From Xenorhabdus cabanillasii (GTDB taxonomy: Bacteria; Pseudomonadota; Gammaproteobacteria; Enterobacterales; Enterobacteriaceae): a DNA stretch of 64,000 nucleotides. This document shows, piece by piece, positions 44,326 through 57,293 of the stretch (position 1 is its first letter; each line of letters opens with the position of its first letter). The notes beneath the pieces are model-generated. The model was not told where the DNA came from, ran no database searches, and saw only the letters and a list, made by a program, of their open reading frames with translations. Location of the stretch: contig NZ_QTUB01000001.1 of NCBI RefSeq assembly GCF_003386665.1, positions 1-64,000 on the forward strand. Direction: 5' to 3'. Position numbers and translations under genes: made by a program.

Positions 44326-45774
44326 ATGGATAACCATTATGATGTTTTGATTATGGGAGCGGGCGTTTCTGGCATTGGTATGGCATGCCATCTGGCAAGA
44401 GAGTGTCCTAACAAAAAAGTGGGGGTCTTAGAACGTCGTCACGCAATAGGCGGAACCTGGGATTTATTTCGCTATCCGGGGATTCGCACAGATTCAGATA
44501 TGATGAGCTATGGCTATAAATTTCGTCCCTGGACAGACACCAGTATTTTTGCTGACGGGCCTTCAATTAGACGCTATCTGAATTCAGCAGTGGAAGAGTA
44601 TGAAATTGATAAAAAAATCCAGTTTGGATTAAAGATCACCAAAATTAACTGGTCAAATGAAACTCGCCAATGGACTGTTACCGCAATAGATGAAACCAGT
44701 GGAGAGATTCAGCAATTTACCTGTCATTTTCTTATTGGCGCGACAGGTTACTACAATCAGGATGAACCTTATGTACCCAAACTCCCCGGCCTTGAAGATT
44801 TTAAAGGCACAATAGTTCATCCACAACACTGGCCTGAGACATTAGATTACAAACGAAAGCGGGTTGTTGTGATTGGAAGTGGTGCAACCGCAGTCACTTT
44901 ACTTCCGGCAATGGCATATGAGACCGAGCATATTACTATGCTACAGCGTTCCCCGGGTTATATTTTTTCAATACCAGGCAGGGATAAGATAGCTGAGTTT
45001 CTGAATGGCATTATTCCACAACGTTGGATTTATACATTAAGCAAAAATCGCAATATCTTATTTTTCAGCTTGTTATATAAAATCAGCCGGTATTTCCCTA
45101 ACTTTTTGAAATCGTTATTGTTGGGATTAGCCCGCAGAAAAGTTGGCCCTGATTTTGACATGAAACACCTGACCCCCAAGTATATGCCATGGGATGAACG
45201 GTTGTGCTTTGTGCCCGACAACAATCTATTTAAAGTTCTGAAAGAGGGGAAAGCGTCTATCGTTACTGATCAAATTAAGCGTATTACTGAAGACGGAATT
45301 TTATTGCAATCAGGTAAGAAATTACCTGCTGATATCATAGTTACAGCGACAGGGTTGCAATTACAACTGATGGGGGGAGCTGAGATTTCTATTGATGGTC
45401 AACCACAGCAAGGTCATAACCTGATGTTCTATAAGGGGACATTGATACAGGATATTCCTAATTTTGCTTATCTATTTGGTTACGTTAGTAACGCCTGGAC
45501 ATTAAAAGTTGATCTTTCAGCGGAATATATTTGTCGTTTGTTAAAAGAAATGGATCGCCGTCAGACTACGGTTGTGACACCACATGCTCAGCCGGATGAG
45601 GTAGTACCTGATAAACATTTGTTTGGTGCCTTGCAATCTGGTTATGTGAAACGAAGCGAAGACGCGCTTCCCCGTCAGGGACGCAGTCCAAATTGGCAAG
45701 TGTCACATGATTATCAAAAAGATAAACAAATCTTACGGCAGCCAGTGGATGATCCGGCTCTGGAATGGATGTAA
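44326..45774 (+). CDS. FAD/NADPH-dependent Baeyer-Villiger-type monooxygenase
   Basis: A 482-residue class B flavin monooxygenase. The FAD fingerprint GAGVSG (11-16) and the NADPH fingerprint GSGATA (about 186-191) are both present. The Baeyer-Villiger signature FxGxxxHxxxWP is exact at F159-P170 (FKGTIVHPQHWP). Size and C-terminal half resemble EthA-like enzymes that oxidise ketones or thioamides. Such enzymes often tailor secondary metabolites. A GGGGG ribosome site precedes the ATG. Probably controlled by the divergent LysR gene. Confidence 0.88.
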   Translation: MDNHYDVLIMGAGVSGIGMACHLARECPNKKVGVLERRHAIGGTWDLFRYPGIRTDSDMMSYGYKFRPWTDTSIFADGPSIRRYLNSAVEEYEIDKKIQFGLKITKINWSNETRQWTVTAIDETSGEIQQFTCHFLIGATGYYNQDEPYVPKLPGLEDFKGTIVHPQHWPETLDYKRKRVVVIGSGATAVTLLPAMAYETEHITMLQRSPGYIFSIPGRDKIAEFLNGIIPQRWIYTLSKNRNILFFSLLYKISRYFPNFLKSLLLGLARRKVGPDFDMKHLTPKYMPWDERLCFVPDNNLFKVLKEGKASIVTDQIKRITEDGILLQSGKKLPADIIVTATGLQLQLMGGAEISIDGQPQQGHNLMFYKGTLIQDIPNFAYLFGYVSNAWTLKVDLSAEYICRLLKEMDRRQTTVVTPHAQPDEVVPDKHLFGALQSGYVKRSEDALPRQGRSPNWQVSHDYQKDKQILRQPVDDPALEWM

Positions 45775-45783
45775 TCATAATCA

Positions 45784-45802
45784 GCCCGTTATGATAACGG
45801 GC
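45784..45802 (+). terminator. Terminator-like hairpin after the monooxygenase
   Basis: GCCCGTTA TGA TAACGGGC perfect stem 9 nt after the stop, followed by GAATTATCTTTT. A weak T-run. Confidence 0.6.
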
Positions 45803-45880
45803 GAATTATCTTTTATCAGATTTCAGATACCGTCTCAGCCATTTCCTGGAAGTACTCTTTTGTAGATCTGGATATACAGA

Positions 45881-46030
45881 TCAATTTTTTAACGCCTGAA
45901 CACTCTCAACCAAATCAGCAAGTTGGGCAACAACCCGATCACCGACACTAGCATTATCACCGCCTGGTGCTTTATTGCGCATAAAATCGCGTTTTATCTG
46001 TTGCCAGCGTTGTTGTTGTTCTGGTGTCAT
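45881..46030 (-). CDS. Small hypothetical protein or C-terminal relic
   Basis: 49 codons from ATG 46030: MTPEQQQRWQQIKRDF, RNKAPGGDNASVGDRVVAQL, ending LVESVQALKN. The same frame is open back to the flotillin stop at 46127 and continues in the same helical style (LRAEENLLKLAEIRG). It may therefore be the tail of a longer lost gene. It lies downstream of the flotillin gene, same strand, past a strong hairpin. I do not recognise a family. Confidence 0.45.
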   Translation of the reverse strand: MTPEQQQRWQQIKRDFMRNKAPGGDNASVGDRVVAQLADLVESVQALKN

Positions 46031-46089
46031 GGTGCCACGGATCTCTGCTAATTTGAGTAAGTTCTCTTCTGCTCTTAAATATGAATGCT

Positions 46090-46115
46090 CACCGCCACGG
46101 GCAGCCGTGGCGGTG
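46090..46115 (-). terminator. Perfect 11-bp hairpin after the flotillin gene
   Basis: CACCGCCACGG GCAG CCGTGGCGGTG, a perfect GC-rich stem 12 nt past the flotillin stop. No T-run follows on the minus strand, so it may protect or pause the transcript rather than end it. Confidence 0.6.
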
Positions 46116-46126
46116 GGTGTTACTGA

Positions 46127-47932
46127 CTACTCTTCTGAGTTATCTTTTTTCTGACTTTTTTTACTGCCGCTGAACATATTGACCAGAGATTGGACTTCCG
46201 GGTTTTGCAGCAGAGAGTTGAAATCGAGTTTTTGCTCTCCAGCCACTTTTTCGTCCACCTCCTTTTCTCCGGTTCCGTTATTACCTTTACCAGCCAGTAA
46301 CTTATCTGCGGCAGATTTTACTAATGGACTTTTGTCTGCTACGCCATTAATCGCTTTGCCCACAGTGAGTGCTTTAGAGAAGGTATTGAAGAAGCTGCCG
46401 TCACCGCCCACGATATCGATGTTGGTTTTGCTAAGCGCTGTCGCCAGAACTTCCGCTTGCTCTTTGGCGATCTCTTTATTGGCGGCAATAGCAGACATCG
46501 CTTGTTCAAAGTTTTTCTCAAGCTGCATACGGAACTCTTCATGCTCACGTGCGGTATCGCTGAGATTACCCATCGCGGTGAATTTATCAGTCAGGCCATC
46601 AGCTTCTGCTTTCAGACGCTGGCGAATAATTTCAGCTTGTGCGGTACCCAACTGACCTTCACCACGTGCTTGTGCCGTCAATTTTTCTTCCAGTACTTTG
46701 GCTTCTGCCAGACCTTTTTCTTGTGTACCACGGGCTTCGGCCTGAGCCTGAATAATGGTGATCTGTTTTTGGCGATCTGCTTCAGAAACCATACGCACTT
46801 CCTTGATGCGTTCTTCTTCCTGGGCAACGGTTTTTTCTACGGCGACACGCTCACGAATAACGTTAGAAATATTTTTACGCTCTTCTTCCAGCGCTTTCTC
46901 TTTTTCAATGCGCTGGAGTTCAACTTCACGCTCACGGGCAACAATTTCCAATTCCTGTGCCCGAATGACTTTTTCCATTTCAATGGTGACGGCACGGGAG
47001 CGATTCTGTTGGGCAACTTCCACTTCACGCAGGCGATTCTCTTCGCAGATTTCGATTTCCTGCTGAGTTTGAATGCGAGCCTGTTCTGCTTTCAGGCGCT
47101 CTTCTTCTTTTACTTTCAGAGTCTCGGCGGCTTCACGAGCACGGATGCTTTCAATTTCACGTTTCTGGCGGGCTTCGGCATCAGCTTGCTGACGTTCTAA
47201 TGCCAGACTGGCTTCACGGGTTTCCACGTTTTTCTTCTGGATGGCCAGCTCTTGATCCCGTTCTTTCTGGTTGGTTTCTATATTGTGAATGGCAGTGATT
47301 TCGGTAATTTTGCGAATACCTTCCGCATCGAAAATATTGTTTGGATCCAGCGAGTTTTTCGGGGTCTGTTCCAGATAGTCGATAGCAATATCTTCCAGAG
47401 CATAACCGTTCAAATCCTTACCGATAACATCAACAATGCGATCACGGAAGTTCTGCCGATCTTCAAACAGTTTTGCCAGTTCTAATTGTTTACCAACGGT
47501 TTTCAGTGCTTCTGAGAATTTGGCACTAAACAGGGTGTTGACGGCATTATGGTCAGATGCACGTTCAACACCGATGGATTTTGCCACTTTCAGTACATCT
47601 TCGGTGGTTTCATTGACTCGCAGGTAGAAAGCAACAGTAATGTCTGCGCGCAGGTTATCTTTACAGATCAGGCCATCTTTGCCCCGACGATCAACTTCCA
47701 GCGTCAGCAGGGAAATTCGCATCAATTCTTTTTTGTAAATAACGGGATAGACCAGAGCGCCAGTAAAATGAACTTTAGGCTGAGATGACATATCGTTGAC
47801 GATCAGCGCAGTTCCCTGTGGTACTTTGATATAAAATGCTTTAAAAAGCCCGAAAAAACCCAGAATGACGATGATTATCGTTGCAATAATTATCAAAAAC
47901 GGCATGAAATCAGCCAAATTAATATCTGACAT
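46127..47932 (-). CDS. Flotillin-like SPFH/band-7 membrane-scaffold protein
   Basis: One N-terminal membrane helix (about 9-33), a band-7/SPFH domain (about 35-190), then a very long Glu/Arg/Ala-rich coiled coil (about 200-470) and a flexible tail. This is the architecture of E. coli YqiK and bacterial flotillins that organise membrane microdomains. The ATG at 47932 (MSDINLADFM) after GGAG gives 601 residues; the frame extends to 47965 without conserved sequence. Upstream on the same strand is a wrecked YqiJ-like gene, the usual partner. Confidence 0.85.
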   Translation of the reverse strand: MSDINLADFMPFLIIIATIIIVILGFFGLFKAFYIKVPQGTALIVNDMSSQPKVHFTGALVYPVIYKKELMRISLLTLEVDRRGKDGLICKDNLRADITVAFYLRVNETTEDVLKVAKSIGVERASDHNAVNTLFSAKFSEALKTVGKQLELAKLFEDRQNFRDRIVDVIGKDLNGYALEDIAIDYLEQTPKNSLDPNNIFDAEGIRKITEITAIHNIETNQKERDQELAIQKKNVETREASLALERQQADAEARQKREIESIRAREAAETLKVKEEERLKAEQARIQTQQEIEICEENRLREVEVAQQNRSRAVTIEMEKVIRAQELEIVAREREVELQRIEKEKALEEERKNISNVIRERVAVEKTVAQEEERIKEVRMVSEADRQKQITIIQAQAEARGTQEKGLAEAKVLEEKLTAQARGEGQLGTAQAEIIRQRLKAEADGLTDKFTAMGNLSDTAREHEEFRMQLEKNFEQAMSAIAANKEIAKEQAEVLATALSKTNIDIVGGDGSFFNTFSKALTVGKAINGVADKSPLVKSAADKLLAGKGNNGTGEKEVDEKVAGEQKLDFNSLLQNPEVQSLVNMFSGSKKSQKKDNSEE

Positions 47933-48081
47933 ATTTAAGTGTTTCTCCATTTTGTTGTAGGGCAAACTTGTTTGGGGTTAACGGAATACCCCAGAACTTA
48001 AGTTGCTATTCATCCATGACCGAAATATTGAGAGAGGCATGTCAGATAGCAAGTTTTACGGCAGTGGTGGAAAGTAACTTG

Positions 48082-48405
48082 TCACAATCTAAATTCATCT
48101 TCATTGGCGACCGTATAACTGTTAGTTGTGGCGTCATAACTGATCAGAACGACATTAAGTGCTCGCTGAAATAGCTCAGTGGCCAGCCAATCAGAGTAAT
48201 GAGTGTGATCAGGAATTCCGGTCAGGCCGAGTTTCGTTAACCAGCCCGCCAGAGAGGTTGCATCGAAACTATCTACATCCATATTCAGAATATCAATATC
48301 AAACAAACCAAAAGCGGCACATATCCAATAAAACAAAATAATCAGTAATAGTCCGCTGAAGATAATAACTGGAAAAGCTAAACAGTTTTGTAAGAAAAGC
48401 GCCAT
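48082..48405 (-). pseudogene. YqiJ/DUF1449-like membrane partner of flotillin, middle deleted
   Basis: The first 65 residues (FLQNCLAFPVIIFSGLL, FGLFDIDILNMDVD, LAGWLTKLGLTGIP) match the start of the OB-fold membrane proteins encoded next to flotillins. A one-base shift then puts the next membrane helix in another frame (ITLITLIGWPLSYFSEHL). About 110 residues later in the family, the C-terminal end VVLISYDATTNSYTVANEDEF resumes. The 107-codon frame stays open by chance, but the product would be a scrambled stub. Family members are about 200-230 residues. Confidence 0.7.
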
Positions 48406-48882
48406 TAGGATGCTGTCTCAAAACGGTGGTAGATAATTGTGAAATTATATTTAATTAAATCAAATTTAAGAATAACTTAATAGTTAAAAAAAGATATTTT
48501 TTGAATTTTCACCAGAGGAATTAATGGCTGTTATTTATATTCTTGCTAATAATAAAACAAAATCGTTTAATTTTTTGATTGGCTGTTATTCTGTATTGAA
48601 ATCAGGGAAAACTACGGCGTATTTAAGATATAAATTCAGAAAGGGATATTAGTTGATATAATTTATTTATTAAATTATCAATTAATGAATTATTTTCTTG
48701 TAGCTAATTATATTTGCAAAGGAATACCTGAATAAATTTAGATATAGTTTAAAAATAGCACGCGGATTGCTGCAAGACGGTTAGTTTTGTAGCGCATAAA
48801 TTTACTTGCACCTTTTCTCATATTTTGTCAGCTTTAGTACTGTCAGGGGTGCTGACAATGACTTTTTCAAGACAGGGTAAAT
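48406..48882. other. 477-nt AT-rich gap upstream of asd
   Basis: No gene seen. Near the asd start is a short stem, GTCAGC (about 48828-48833) / GCTGAC (about 48850-48855), that could form in the asd leader. No riboswitch was recognised. Confidence 0.5.
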
Positions 48883-49992
48883 ATGATGAAAAGTGTAGGT
48901 TTTATCGGCTGGCGTGGTATGGTTGGCTCAGTATTGATGCAGAGAATGAGCGAAGAAGGGGATTTTAACCAGATCAATCCTGTTTTTTTTACGACTTCTC
49001 AACATGGACAACCAGCCCCAGAGTTTACAGGTAAATCAGGCGTTTTGCAGGATGCTTTTGATATTGAAACACTTAATGCGCTGGATATTATTATTAGCTG
49101 TCAGGGTGGGGATTATACCAATGAAATTTACCCTAAACTGAAAGCAACGGGCTGGCAGGGATATTGGATCGATGCGGCTTCTGCACTCCGCATGAATGAT
49201 GATGCTGTCATTATTCTCGATCCTGTTAACCATCAACATATTCAGAACAGCCTGAATAAAGGGATTAAAACTTTTGTTGGCGGTAACTGTACTGTCAGCC
49301 TGATGTTAATGGCATTGGGTGGGTTGTTTTCCAATGATTTGATTGAATGGGCATCGGTATCAACCTATCAGGCGGCTTCTGGCGGTGGTGCCCGTCATAT
49401 GCGTGAGTTATTGGTTCAGATGGGAATGCTGCATAATCAGGTTGCAGATGAACTGCAAAACCCGGCTTCTGCGATTCTGGATATTGAAAAGCGTGTAACG
49501 GATTTCACCCGTAGTGGCACATTGCCGACTGATCAATTTGGTGTTCCTCTGGCCGGGAGTTTGATACCGTGGATTGATAAGCAACTGGAAAATGGACAGA
49601 GCCGTGAAGAGTGGAAAGGCCAGGCGGAAACCAACAAGATTTTGAACACAGGTGATAACATCATTCCGGTTGATGGCCTGTGTGTCCGTATTGGTGCACT
49701 GCGTTGCCATAGTCAGGCATTTACCCTGAAATTGAAAAGAGATATTCCGATTCATGAAATTGAAACGCTGCTGGCATCCCATAATGATTGGGTTCGCGTG
49801 ATCCCGAATGATCGCGAACTGACAATGCGTGAGTTAACACCGGCTGCGGTGACTGGTACTTTGAACACGCCAGTGGGTCGGCTGCGTAAGCTGAACATGG
49901 GGCCGGAATATCTGTCAGCTTTTACTGTCGGTGATCAGTTACTGTGGGGAGCGGCGGAGCCGTTGCGCAGGATGTTGCGGATTTTGTTGTAG
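48883..49992 (+). CDS. asd: Aspartate-semialdehyde dehydrogenase
   Basis: Reduces aspartyl phosphate to aspartate semialdehyde for lysine, DAP, threonine and methionine synthesis. 369 residues (368 from ATG 48886); E. coli has 367. NADP loop [10 protein letters not shown] (about 8-17), catalytic Cys in [24 protein letters not shown] and the C-terminal [13 protein letters not shown] are intact. AGGG lies just before the two ATGs. It is a single gene with no operon partners. Confidence 0.97.
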   Translation: MMKSVGFIGWRGMVGSVLMQRMSEEGDFNQINPVFFTTSQHGQPAPEFTGKSGVLQDAFDIETLNALDIIISCQGGDYTNEIYPKLKATGWQGYWIDAASALRMNDDAVIILDPVNHQHIQNSLNKGIKTFVGGNCTVSLMLMALGGLFSNDLIEWASVSTYQAASGGGARHMRELLVQMGMLHNQVADELQNPASAILDIEKRVTDFTRSGTLPTDQFGVPLAGSLIPWIDKQLENGQSREEWKGQAETNKILNTGDNIIPVDGLCVRIGALRCHSQAFTLKLKRDIPIHEIETLLASHNDWVRVIPNDRELTMRELTPAAVTGTLNTPVGRLRKLNMGPEYLSAFTVGDQLLWGAAEPLRRMLRILL

Positions 49993-50094
49993 AAATAGTT
50001 TAGTTATTGGAATAATACGATAGTTGAAATAGGCTGCCAATATAGTGAAGAATGCTTATATTGGCGGCGGTTCGTTTTGGAATTTCTTGTATCA

Positions 50095-50889
50095 TTAGCA
50101 TGATGCAGTATATCGATAACCTCCATGCTCTGGAGAGAATAACCAGGCTCCGCTGTTATTGGGATCTAACAGCATAGTACTTTCTGTATAATTAACAAAT
50201 CCCATCCTATTATAAGCCCTTGAAAGATGAGATATTGCGGTCGTCAATTTTAATTTTCCATGATGGCCTGTTTGGTAGGACAAATTGACAGCTTTTTCCA
50301 TCAATAAATAAGCACAATTTTGGATCCCTGGATGGATAATCAGGTAACTGACTTCAGGATAATATGGATAGTGATCATCTTCATTGTAGGTAAATAACAT
50401 TATTCCAATGGGCATCATCAGAGAAGTCACTGAGTCTGTTGGAAAGTGAGTTGTATAACAGACAAAGTAGGTATAATTGCAACCTTGATATAAGGCACCA
50501 TCTTTTTTTCTGATGCGGAATGATAAATTATCTTTCACTGTACATAACAGGCTATCTGTTATACAACATCTCAGATCCCATAATTCTTCGGTGGAAAGAC
50601 TCGATTTTGCTTCTATATTATCTCTTCTTCGATATGTATTTTCGATATGTGACAGCCATCCATCCTGTTTAATTGAATTATATAATTTCTTGGCTGCTAT
50701 TTCTGCTTCTTGCAATGTTACTTTTTTAACTATTGGAACATATCCATTTATCAATCTGGGGTTGTGATGATTAACATTGATATTCAATATATTTTTGGGT
50801 GGCAGAGTATGGAAAGAGTTTGAGCGGGATAAAGCTCCAGATGGTGTTTTGTGTATATAGCTATTAAAAGAAGAATTTCGTTTTAACAT
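50095..50889 (-). CDS. Unknown protein with a GNAT-like C-terminal domain
   Basis: 264 residues. The first 50 or so are low-complexity and rich in Ser, Asn, His and Pro (SFNSYIHKTPSGALSRSNSF), the composition of many type III effector secretion signals. Residues about 145-235 follow the GNAT acetyltransferase pattern: strand GIMLF, strand EVSYLIIHPG, helix AYLLMEKAVNLSYQTG, strand LKLTT and the C-terminal LSRAYNRMGF that often ends the fold. The acetyl-CoA loop (PGIQNCA) is degenerate. Stand-alone and AT-rich between asd and gyrB. Effector role is a guess. Confidence 0.55.
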   Translation of the reverse strand: MLKRNSSFNSYIHKTPSGALSRSNSFHTLPPKNILNINVNHHNPRLINGYVPIVKKVTLQEAEIAAKKLYNSIKQDGWLSHIENTYRRRDNIEAKSSLSTEELWDLRCCITDSLLCTVKDNLSFRIRKKDGALYQGCNYTYFVCYTTHFPTDSVTSLMMPIGIMLFTYNEDDHYPYYPEVSYLIIHPGIQNCAYLLMEKAVNLSYQTGHHGKLKLTTAISHLSRAYNRMGFVNYTESTMLLDPNNSGAWLFSPEHGGYRYTASC

Positions 50890-51238
50890 AATAATAACCT
50901 CAATAATAGAAATTGAATATGATTAATGAACTTAAGCTACTCTTAACATCTAGGTTCAATATGTTATATAAGAATTAAAATTTACTGATCTATATAATGA
51001 AAATGAAATTTTTCTTATATTCTTAATAAGATCATTTTTTGTTTTTATGACGAAATATCCTTAAATAATAGCTCTTTATCAGGGTAAGCAAATGAAGGAT
51101 TTTTCAATTAATTTGAGAAGTAATATAAGACAGTTTTGGATGGTTTTCCAAGTAACCAATGAATATTTTATAGATAAATTTTGAACAGTCTTTTTTCCCG
51201 GATAACGTTTTAGTTATCCGGGGCAGGAGTCAGGAATA
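50890..51238. other. 349-nt AT-rich gap before gyrB 3' end
   Basis: No gene seen. A stem CCCGGATAAC / GTTATCCGGG lies at 51197-51222, but the T-run is on the wrong side for either gene to use it as a classical terminator. Confidence 0.5.
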
Positions 51239-53672
<2,434 letters not shown>

Positions 53673-54764
53673 TTAATCCTGTGGTTGAACCTCTATTTTG
53701 CCATGTTCTACGCGAAACATCCTGCTATTTACATCAATCATGTCTGCAACTTGCTCAGGAGTTATTGCACTGACAAACACCTGGGCTTGCGTAGATTTCA
53801 GACGCTCGGCTAATAAATTACGACGACCGGCATCCAATTCAGAGGCAAAATCATCAAGCAGATACAGGCATTTTTGCCCGCTCTGTCGGGTGAAATATTC
53901 ACCCTGTGCTAACCTCAGGGCACACATCAGTAACTTAAGCTGACCACGTGAGAGCATATCTTCCACAGATATGCCGTCTGCCCTGATCCGCAGATCGGCT
54001 TTGTGGGGGCCGGATGCGGTATAGGTTAATGCTTTGTCGCGCTCAAACTGCCGCGCGAGCAGTTCTGCATATTCACTCTCTTTATCCCAGCCTTGTTGGA
54101 AAGAGATACTGAGAGTGAACTCAGGTAAAAACTGTTTGCAGGTTTTTTCAATATCTTCGGCAATACCTGCAATATATTCAGCCCGCCATTGGCTTATCTG
54201 GGTCGCAAGCGGTGCAAGCTCATGATCCCAGTGCTGGATCTGGTTATAACGGGTTATCTGCCGTAATGCCGCATTTCGTTGTTTTAGCAGCCTTTTCAGG
54301 TTGACCCAGGCAGTAAAAAAACGCGGTTCATTATGAAAACAACCCCAATCAATAAAAGCACGGCGGTATTTCGGGCCACCATTTAACAGCGTAAAACCTT
54401 CTGGTGTGATAAGTTGCATTGGCAGCATTTTTGCCAGCTCGGCAATTTTATGCCCATCACTGCCATCAATTCTGACTTTGCTGTCACCCTGACGGTTTTT
54501 GCTTAATCCAACCGACAGAGTTCGCTCATGGGACTGTTGCTCCAGCCTCCCATGAAGAATGAACTCCTCACAATCATGACGGATCACTCTCCCCGCCTGA
54601 ATACTGCGAAAAGCGCGTCCATGGCCCAATGTGTAAATGGATTCCAATACACTCGTTTTGCCGCTGCCATTTGGCCCGACAAGAAAATTAAATCCCGTTG
54701 CCAACGGCAAATCGGCATTTGCGATATTACGAAAATCGCGGATCAACAGACGCGAGAGAATCAT
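53673..54764 (-). CDS. recF: DNA replication and repair protein RecF
   Basis: A 363-residue SMC-like ATPase that loads RecA at gaps with RecOR. Walker A GPNGSGKT (29-36), signature [15 protein letters not shown] and Walker [13 protein letters not shown] are visible. E. coli RecF is 357 residues. Between dnaN and gyrB in the standard operon; its stop lies 18 nt before gyrB. Confidence 0.95.
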   Translation of the reverse strand: MILSRLLIRDFRNIANADLPLATGFNFLVGPNGSGKTSVLESIYTLGHGRAFRSIQAGRVIRHDCEEFILHGRLEQQSHERTLSVGLSKNRQGDSKVRIDGSDGHKIAELAKMLPMQLITPEGFTLLNGGPKYRRAFIDWGCFHNEPRFFTAWVNLKRLLKQRNAALRQITRYNQIQHWDHELAPLATQISQWRAEYIAGIAEDIEKTCKQFLPEFTLSISFQQGWDKESEYAELLARQFERDKALTYTASGPHKADLRIRADGISVEDMLSRGQLKLLMCALRLAQGEYFTRQSGQKCLYLLDDFASELDAGRRNLLAERLKSTQAQVFVSAITPEQVADMIDVNSRMFRVEHGKIEVQPQD

Positions 54765-54799
54765 GAGCTATGAATTAATACTTGTTACAGGCGCATTTT

Positions 54800-55900
54800 T
54801 TACAGACGCATTGGCATCACGACATAAGTCGCTGCCTGACTGGCTGAATTCTCTATTTTTACACTGGATGTGGTATCCGTCAGCAGTAAACTGACTTGCT
54901 CGCATTTTAATGCGTTGAGGACATCCAATACGTAACTGACATTGAAGCCAATTTCCATTTCAGCGCCGTGATAATTGACGTCGACGATCTCTTCTGCTTC
55001 TTCTTGTTCCGGGTTATTTGCGGTAATTCGGAGCTGGTTTTCACTCAGGTAAATGCGAACACCACGGAATTTTTCGTTGGATAAAATCGCCGCCCGTGAA
55101 AATGCCTGTTTAAGCATGTCACAATTTGCTTCCAGTGTTTTATCAGGATTCTTGGGCAGGACACGACGATAATCAGGGAAACGTCCATCAACCAGTTTTG
55201 AGGTAAATATAAAGTCACCAACGTGGGCGCGAATATTGTTGCTGCCGATCCGCAATTGGAGTGGGGTATCTCCACCATCCAGTAATCGCATTAATTCAAT
55301 GACACCCTTACGAGGGACAATCACTGAGTGTGAAGGTAAACTCTGGCCAATATTCATTGAACAGACCGCCAGACGATGGCCATCTGTAGCAACAGTACGC
55401 AGTTCTTCCCCTTCAGTTTCGAACAGCATACCGTTCAAATAATAGCGGACATCCTGATGTGCCATTGAGAATTGAGTAGACTCAATCAGACGTTTTAATG
55501 TTGCTTGTGGTAATGAGAATTCAACTTCGCTTTGCCAGTCATCCAGATTGGGGAAATCGGATGCAGGCAGGGTGGAAAGTGAAAAACGGCTGCGTCCGGA
55601 GCGAACCAGAATACGGTCACCATCCAGCTCAACGCTGATTTCCGCTCCATCAGGCAATCCACGCCAGATATCAAAGAATTTACGCGCGGGAATGGTGGTT
55701 GCTCCCTCTTCATGTGGCTGAGTGAGTGCTACCCGAGCCTTCATTTCCATCTCTAAATCTGTACCTGTCAGTAACAGGGAGCCGTCCGTCACCTGCAACA
55801 ATAAATTGCCTAAAATAGGCAGGGTAGGGCGGCCACCTAAAGGGCTGCTGACCTGTTGCAAGGGTTTTAATAATTGCTCACGTTCAATGATAAATTTCAT
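54800..55900 (-). CDS. dnaN: DNA polymerase III beta sliding clamp
   Basis: A 366-residue ring clamp, the E. coli length, that tethers polymerases to DNA. Three repeated clamp folds; starts MKFIIEREQLLKPLQQV and ends with YVVMPMRL, the canonical clamp C-terminus. It begins 4 nt after the dnaA stop, a tight operon. Confidence 0.97.
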   Translation of the reverse strand: MKFIIEREQLLKPLQQVSSPLGGRPTLPILGNLLLQVTDGSLLLTGTDLEMEMKARVALTQPHEEGATTIPARKFFDIWRGLPDGAEISVELDGDRILVRSGRSRFSLSTLPASDFPNLDDWQSEVEFSLPQATLKRLIESTQFSMAHQDVRYYLNGMLFETEGEELRTVATDGHRLAVCSMNIGQSLPSHSVIVPRKGVIELMRLLDGGDTPLQLRIGSNNIRAHVGDFIFTSKLVDGRFPDYRRVLPKNPDKTLEANCDMLKQAFSRAAILSNEKFRGVRIYLSENQLRITANNPEQEEAEEIVDVNYHGAEMEIGFNVSYVLDVLNALKCEQVSLLLTDTTSSVKIENSASQAATYVVMPMRL

Positions 55901-55904
55901 AGCG

Positions 55905-57293
55905 CTAGGAAGACAATGTTCTGATTAAGTTAGAAAAATCTTCTTTGATGTCATGACTTTCTTCACGCAGCTGTTCAATTTTACGACATGCGTGCAGTAC
56001 GGTTGTATGGTCACGGCCACCAAAGGCATCCCCGATTTCAGGCAAGCTGTGATTTGTCAGCTCTTTTGCCAGCGCCATTGCCATCTGTCTTGGACGGGCA
56101 ACAGAGCGTGAGCGGCGCTTGGAAAGCAGATCAGCAACTTTGATTTTGTAATATTCAGCGACTGTTTTCTGAATGTTATCAATAGTTACCAGCTTTTCCT
56201 GTAAAGCCAATAAGTCACGTAATGCTTCGCGTACAAAATCAATAGTAATCGCCCGGCCAGTAAAATTGGCGTTGGCGATGACTCTGTTCAAAGCGCCTTC
56301 GAGTTCACGGACGTTGGATCGCAGGCGTTTAGCTATAAAGAAGGCCACTTCCCCCGGTAGCTGAATCTGGTTTTCATCTGCTTTCTTCATCAGAATGGCA
56401 ACTCGGGTTTCCAGCTCCGGTGGTTCAATAGCAACAGTTAGTCCCCAGCCAAAACGGGATTTTAACCGATCTTCAACGCCATTAATCTCTTTTGGATAGC
56501 GATCTGATGTCAGAATAATCTGTTGATTACCTTCCAGCAGAGCATTGAACGTGTGAAAAAATTCTTCTTGGGATCGCTCTTTATTAGCGAAAAATTGAAT
56601 GTCATCAATAAGCAGGGCATCTACTGAACGATAATAACGCTTAAACTCTTCTATCGCATTGTTCTGCAAAGCTTTAACCATGTCCTGCACAAAACGTTCA
56701 GAATGCATGTATACCACTTTTGCATTGGCTTTACGTGCCATGATGCTGTTGCCGACGGCATGTAAAAGGTGGGTTTTACCCAGCCCTGTGCCTCCGTAAA
56801 GGAATAGCGGGTTATATGCTCCTCCCGGGTTATCGGCAACTTGTCTGGCTGCTGCCCTGGCGAGTTGGTTGGATTTACCTTCAACAAAGTTATCAAATGT
56901 ATGTTTAGGATTCACATTTGAACGATAGGATAACTCCGGCTGCGCTTTTGCATTATCCCAGCTCGGACGTACAGATAAACTGGATGGAGCAGTAGCCACC
57001 GGCATATCAGCAATGATTTTCTGAGACGTAGACTGGCTCGGTGAAACAGGCTTATTACCTACTTCAAAACGCAGTAATGGTACTTCAGGACCACAGAAAT
57101 CATTTAATAACAAGTTGATATTATTTATATATTTCTCTCTAACCCAATCCAATACAAAGCGATTGGGGGCATAGAGAGCCAACGTGTTATCACTTAGTTC
57201 TGCCTGAAGGGGTCGTATCCACATACTGAATTCTGTGGCAGGTAACTCATCCTGCAAACGGGCAAGACATTGCTGCCAAAGCGAAAGTGACAC
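55905..57293 (-). CDS. dnaA: Chromosomal replication initiator DnaA
   Basis: A 462-residue AAA+ initiator that binds the boxes of oriC (10010-10260 here) and melts the DUE. Starts at GTG 57293 ([18 protein letters not shown]), as in E. coli, after GGGGAG; a longer frame to 57365 is not conserved. Domain II (about 85-130) is shorter than in E. coli. Walker A GGTGLGKT, Walker B LLIDDIQF and the domain IV DNA-binding signature [15 protein letters not shown] are intact. Confidence 0.97.
   Translation of the reverse strand: MSLSLWQQCLARLQDELPATEFSMWIRPLQAELSDNTLALYAPNRFVLDWVREKYINNINLLLNDFCGPEVPLLRFEVGNKPVSPSQSTSQKIIADMPVATAPSSLSVRPSWDNAKAQPELSYRSNVNPKHTFDNFVEGKSNQLARAAARQVADNPGGAYNPLFLYGGTGLGKTHLLHAVGNSIMARKANAKVVYMHSERFVQDMVKALQNNAIEEFKRYYRSVDALLIDDIQFFANKERSQEEFFHTFNALLEGNQQIILTSDRYPKEINGVEDRLKSRFGWGLTVAIEPPELETRVAILMKKADENQIQLPGEVAFFIAKRLRSNVRELEGALNRVIANANFTGRAITIDFVREALRDLLALQEKLVTIDNIQKTVAEYYKIKVADLLSKRRSRSVARPRQMAMALAKELTNHSLPEIGDAFGGRDHTTVLHACRKIEQLREESHDIKEDFSNLIRTLSS

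Noticed and set aside
46457..47200. A 247-codon plus-strand frame inside the flotillin gene
   Set aside because: Phe/Leu-rich antisense of a Glu/Lys/Arg coiled coil, a familiar artefact.
51191..51222. Stem at the gyrB 3' side as a terminator
   Set aside because: The T-run precedes the stem on the plus strand, so neither direction gives a stem followed by T residues.
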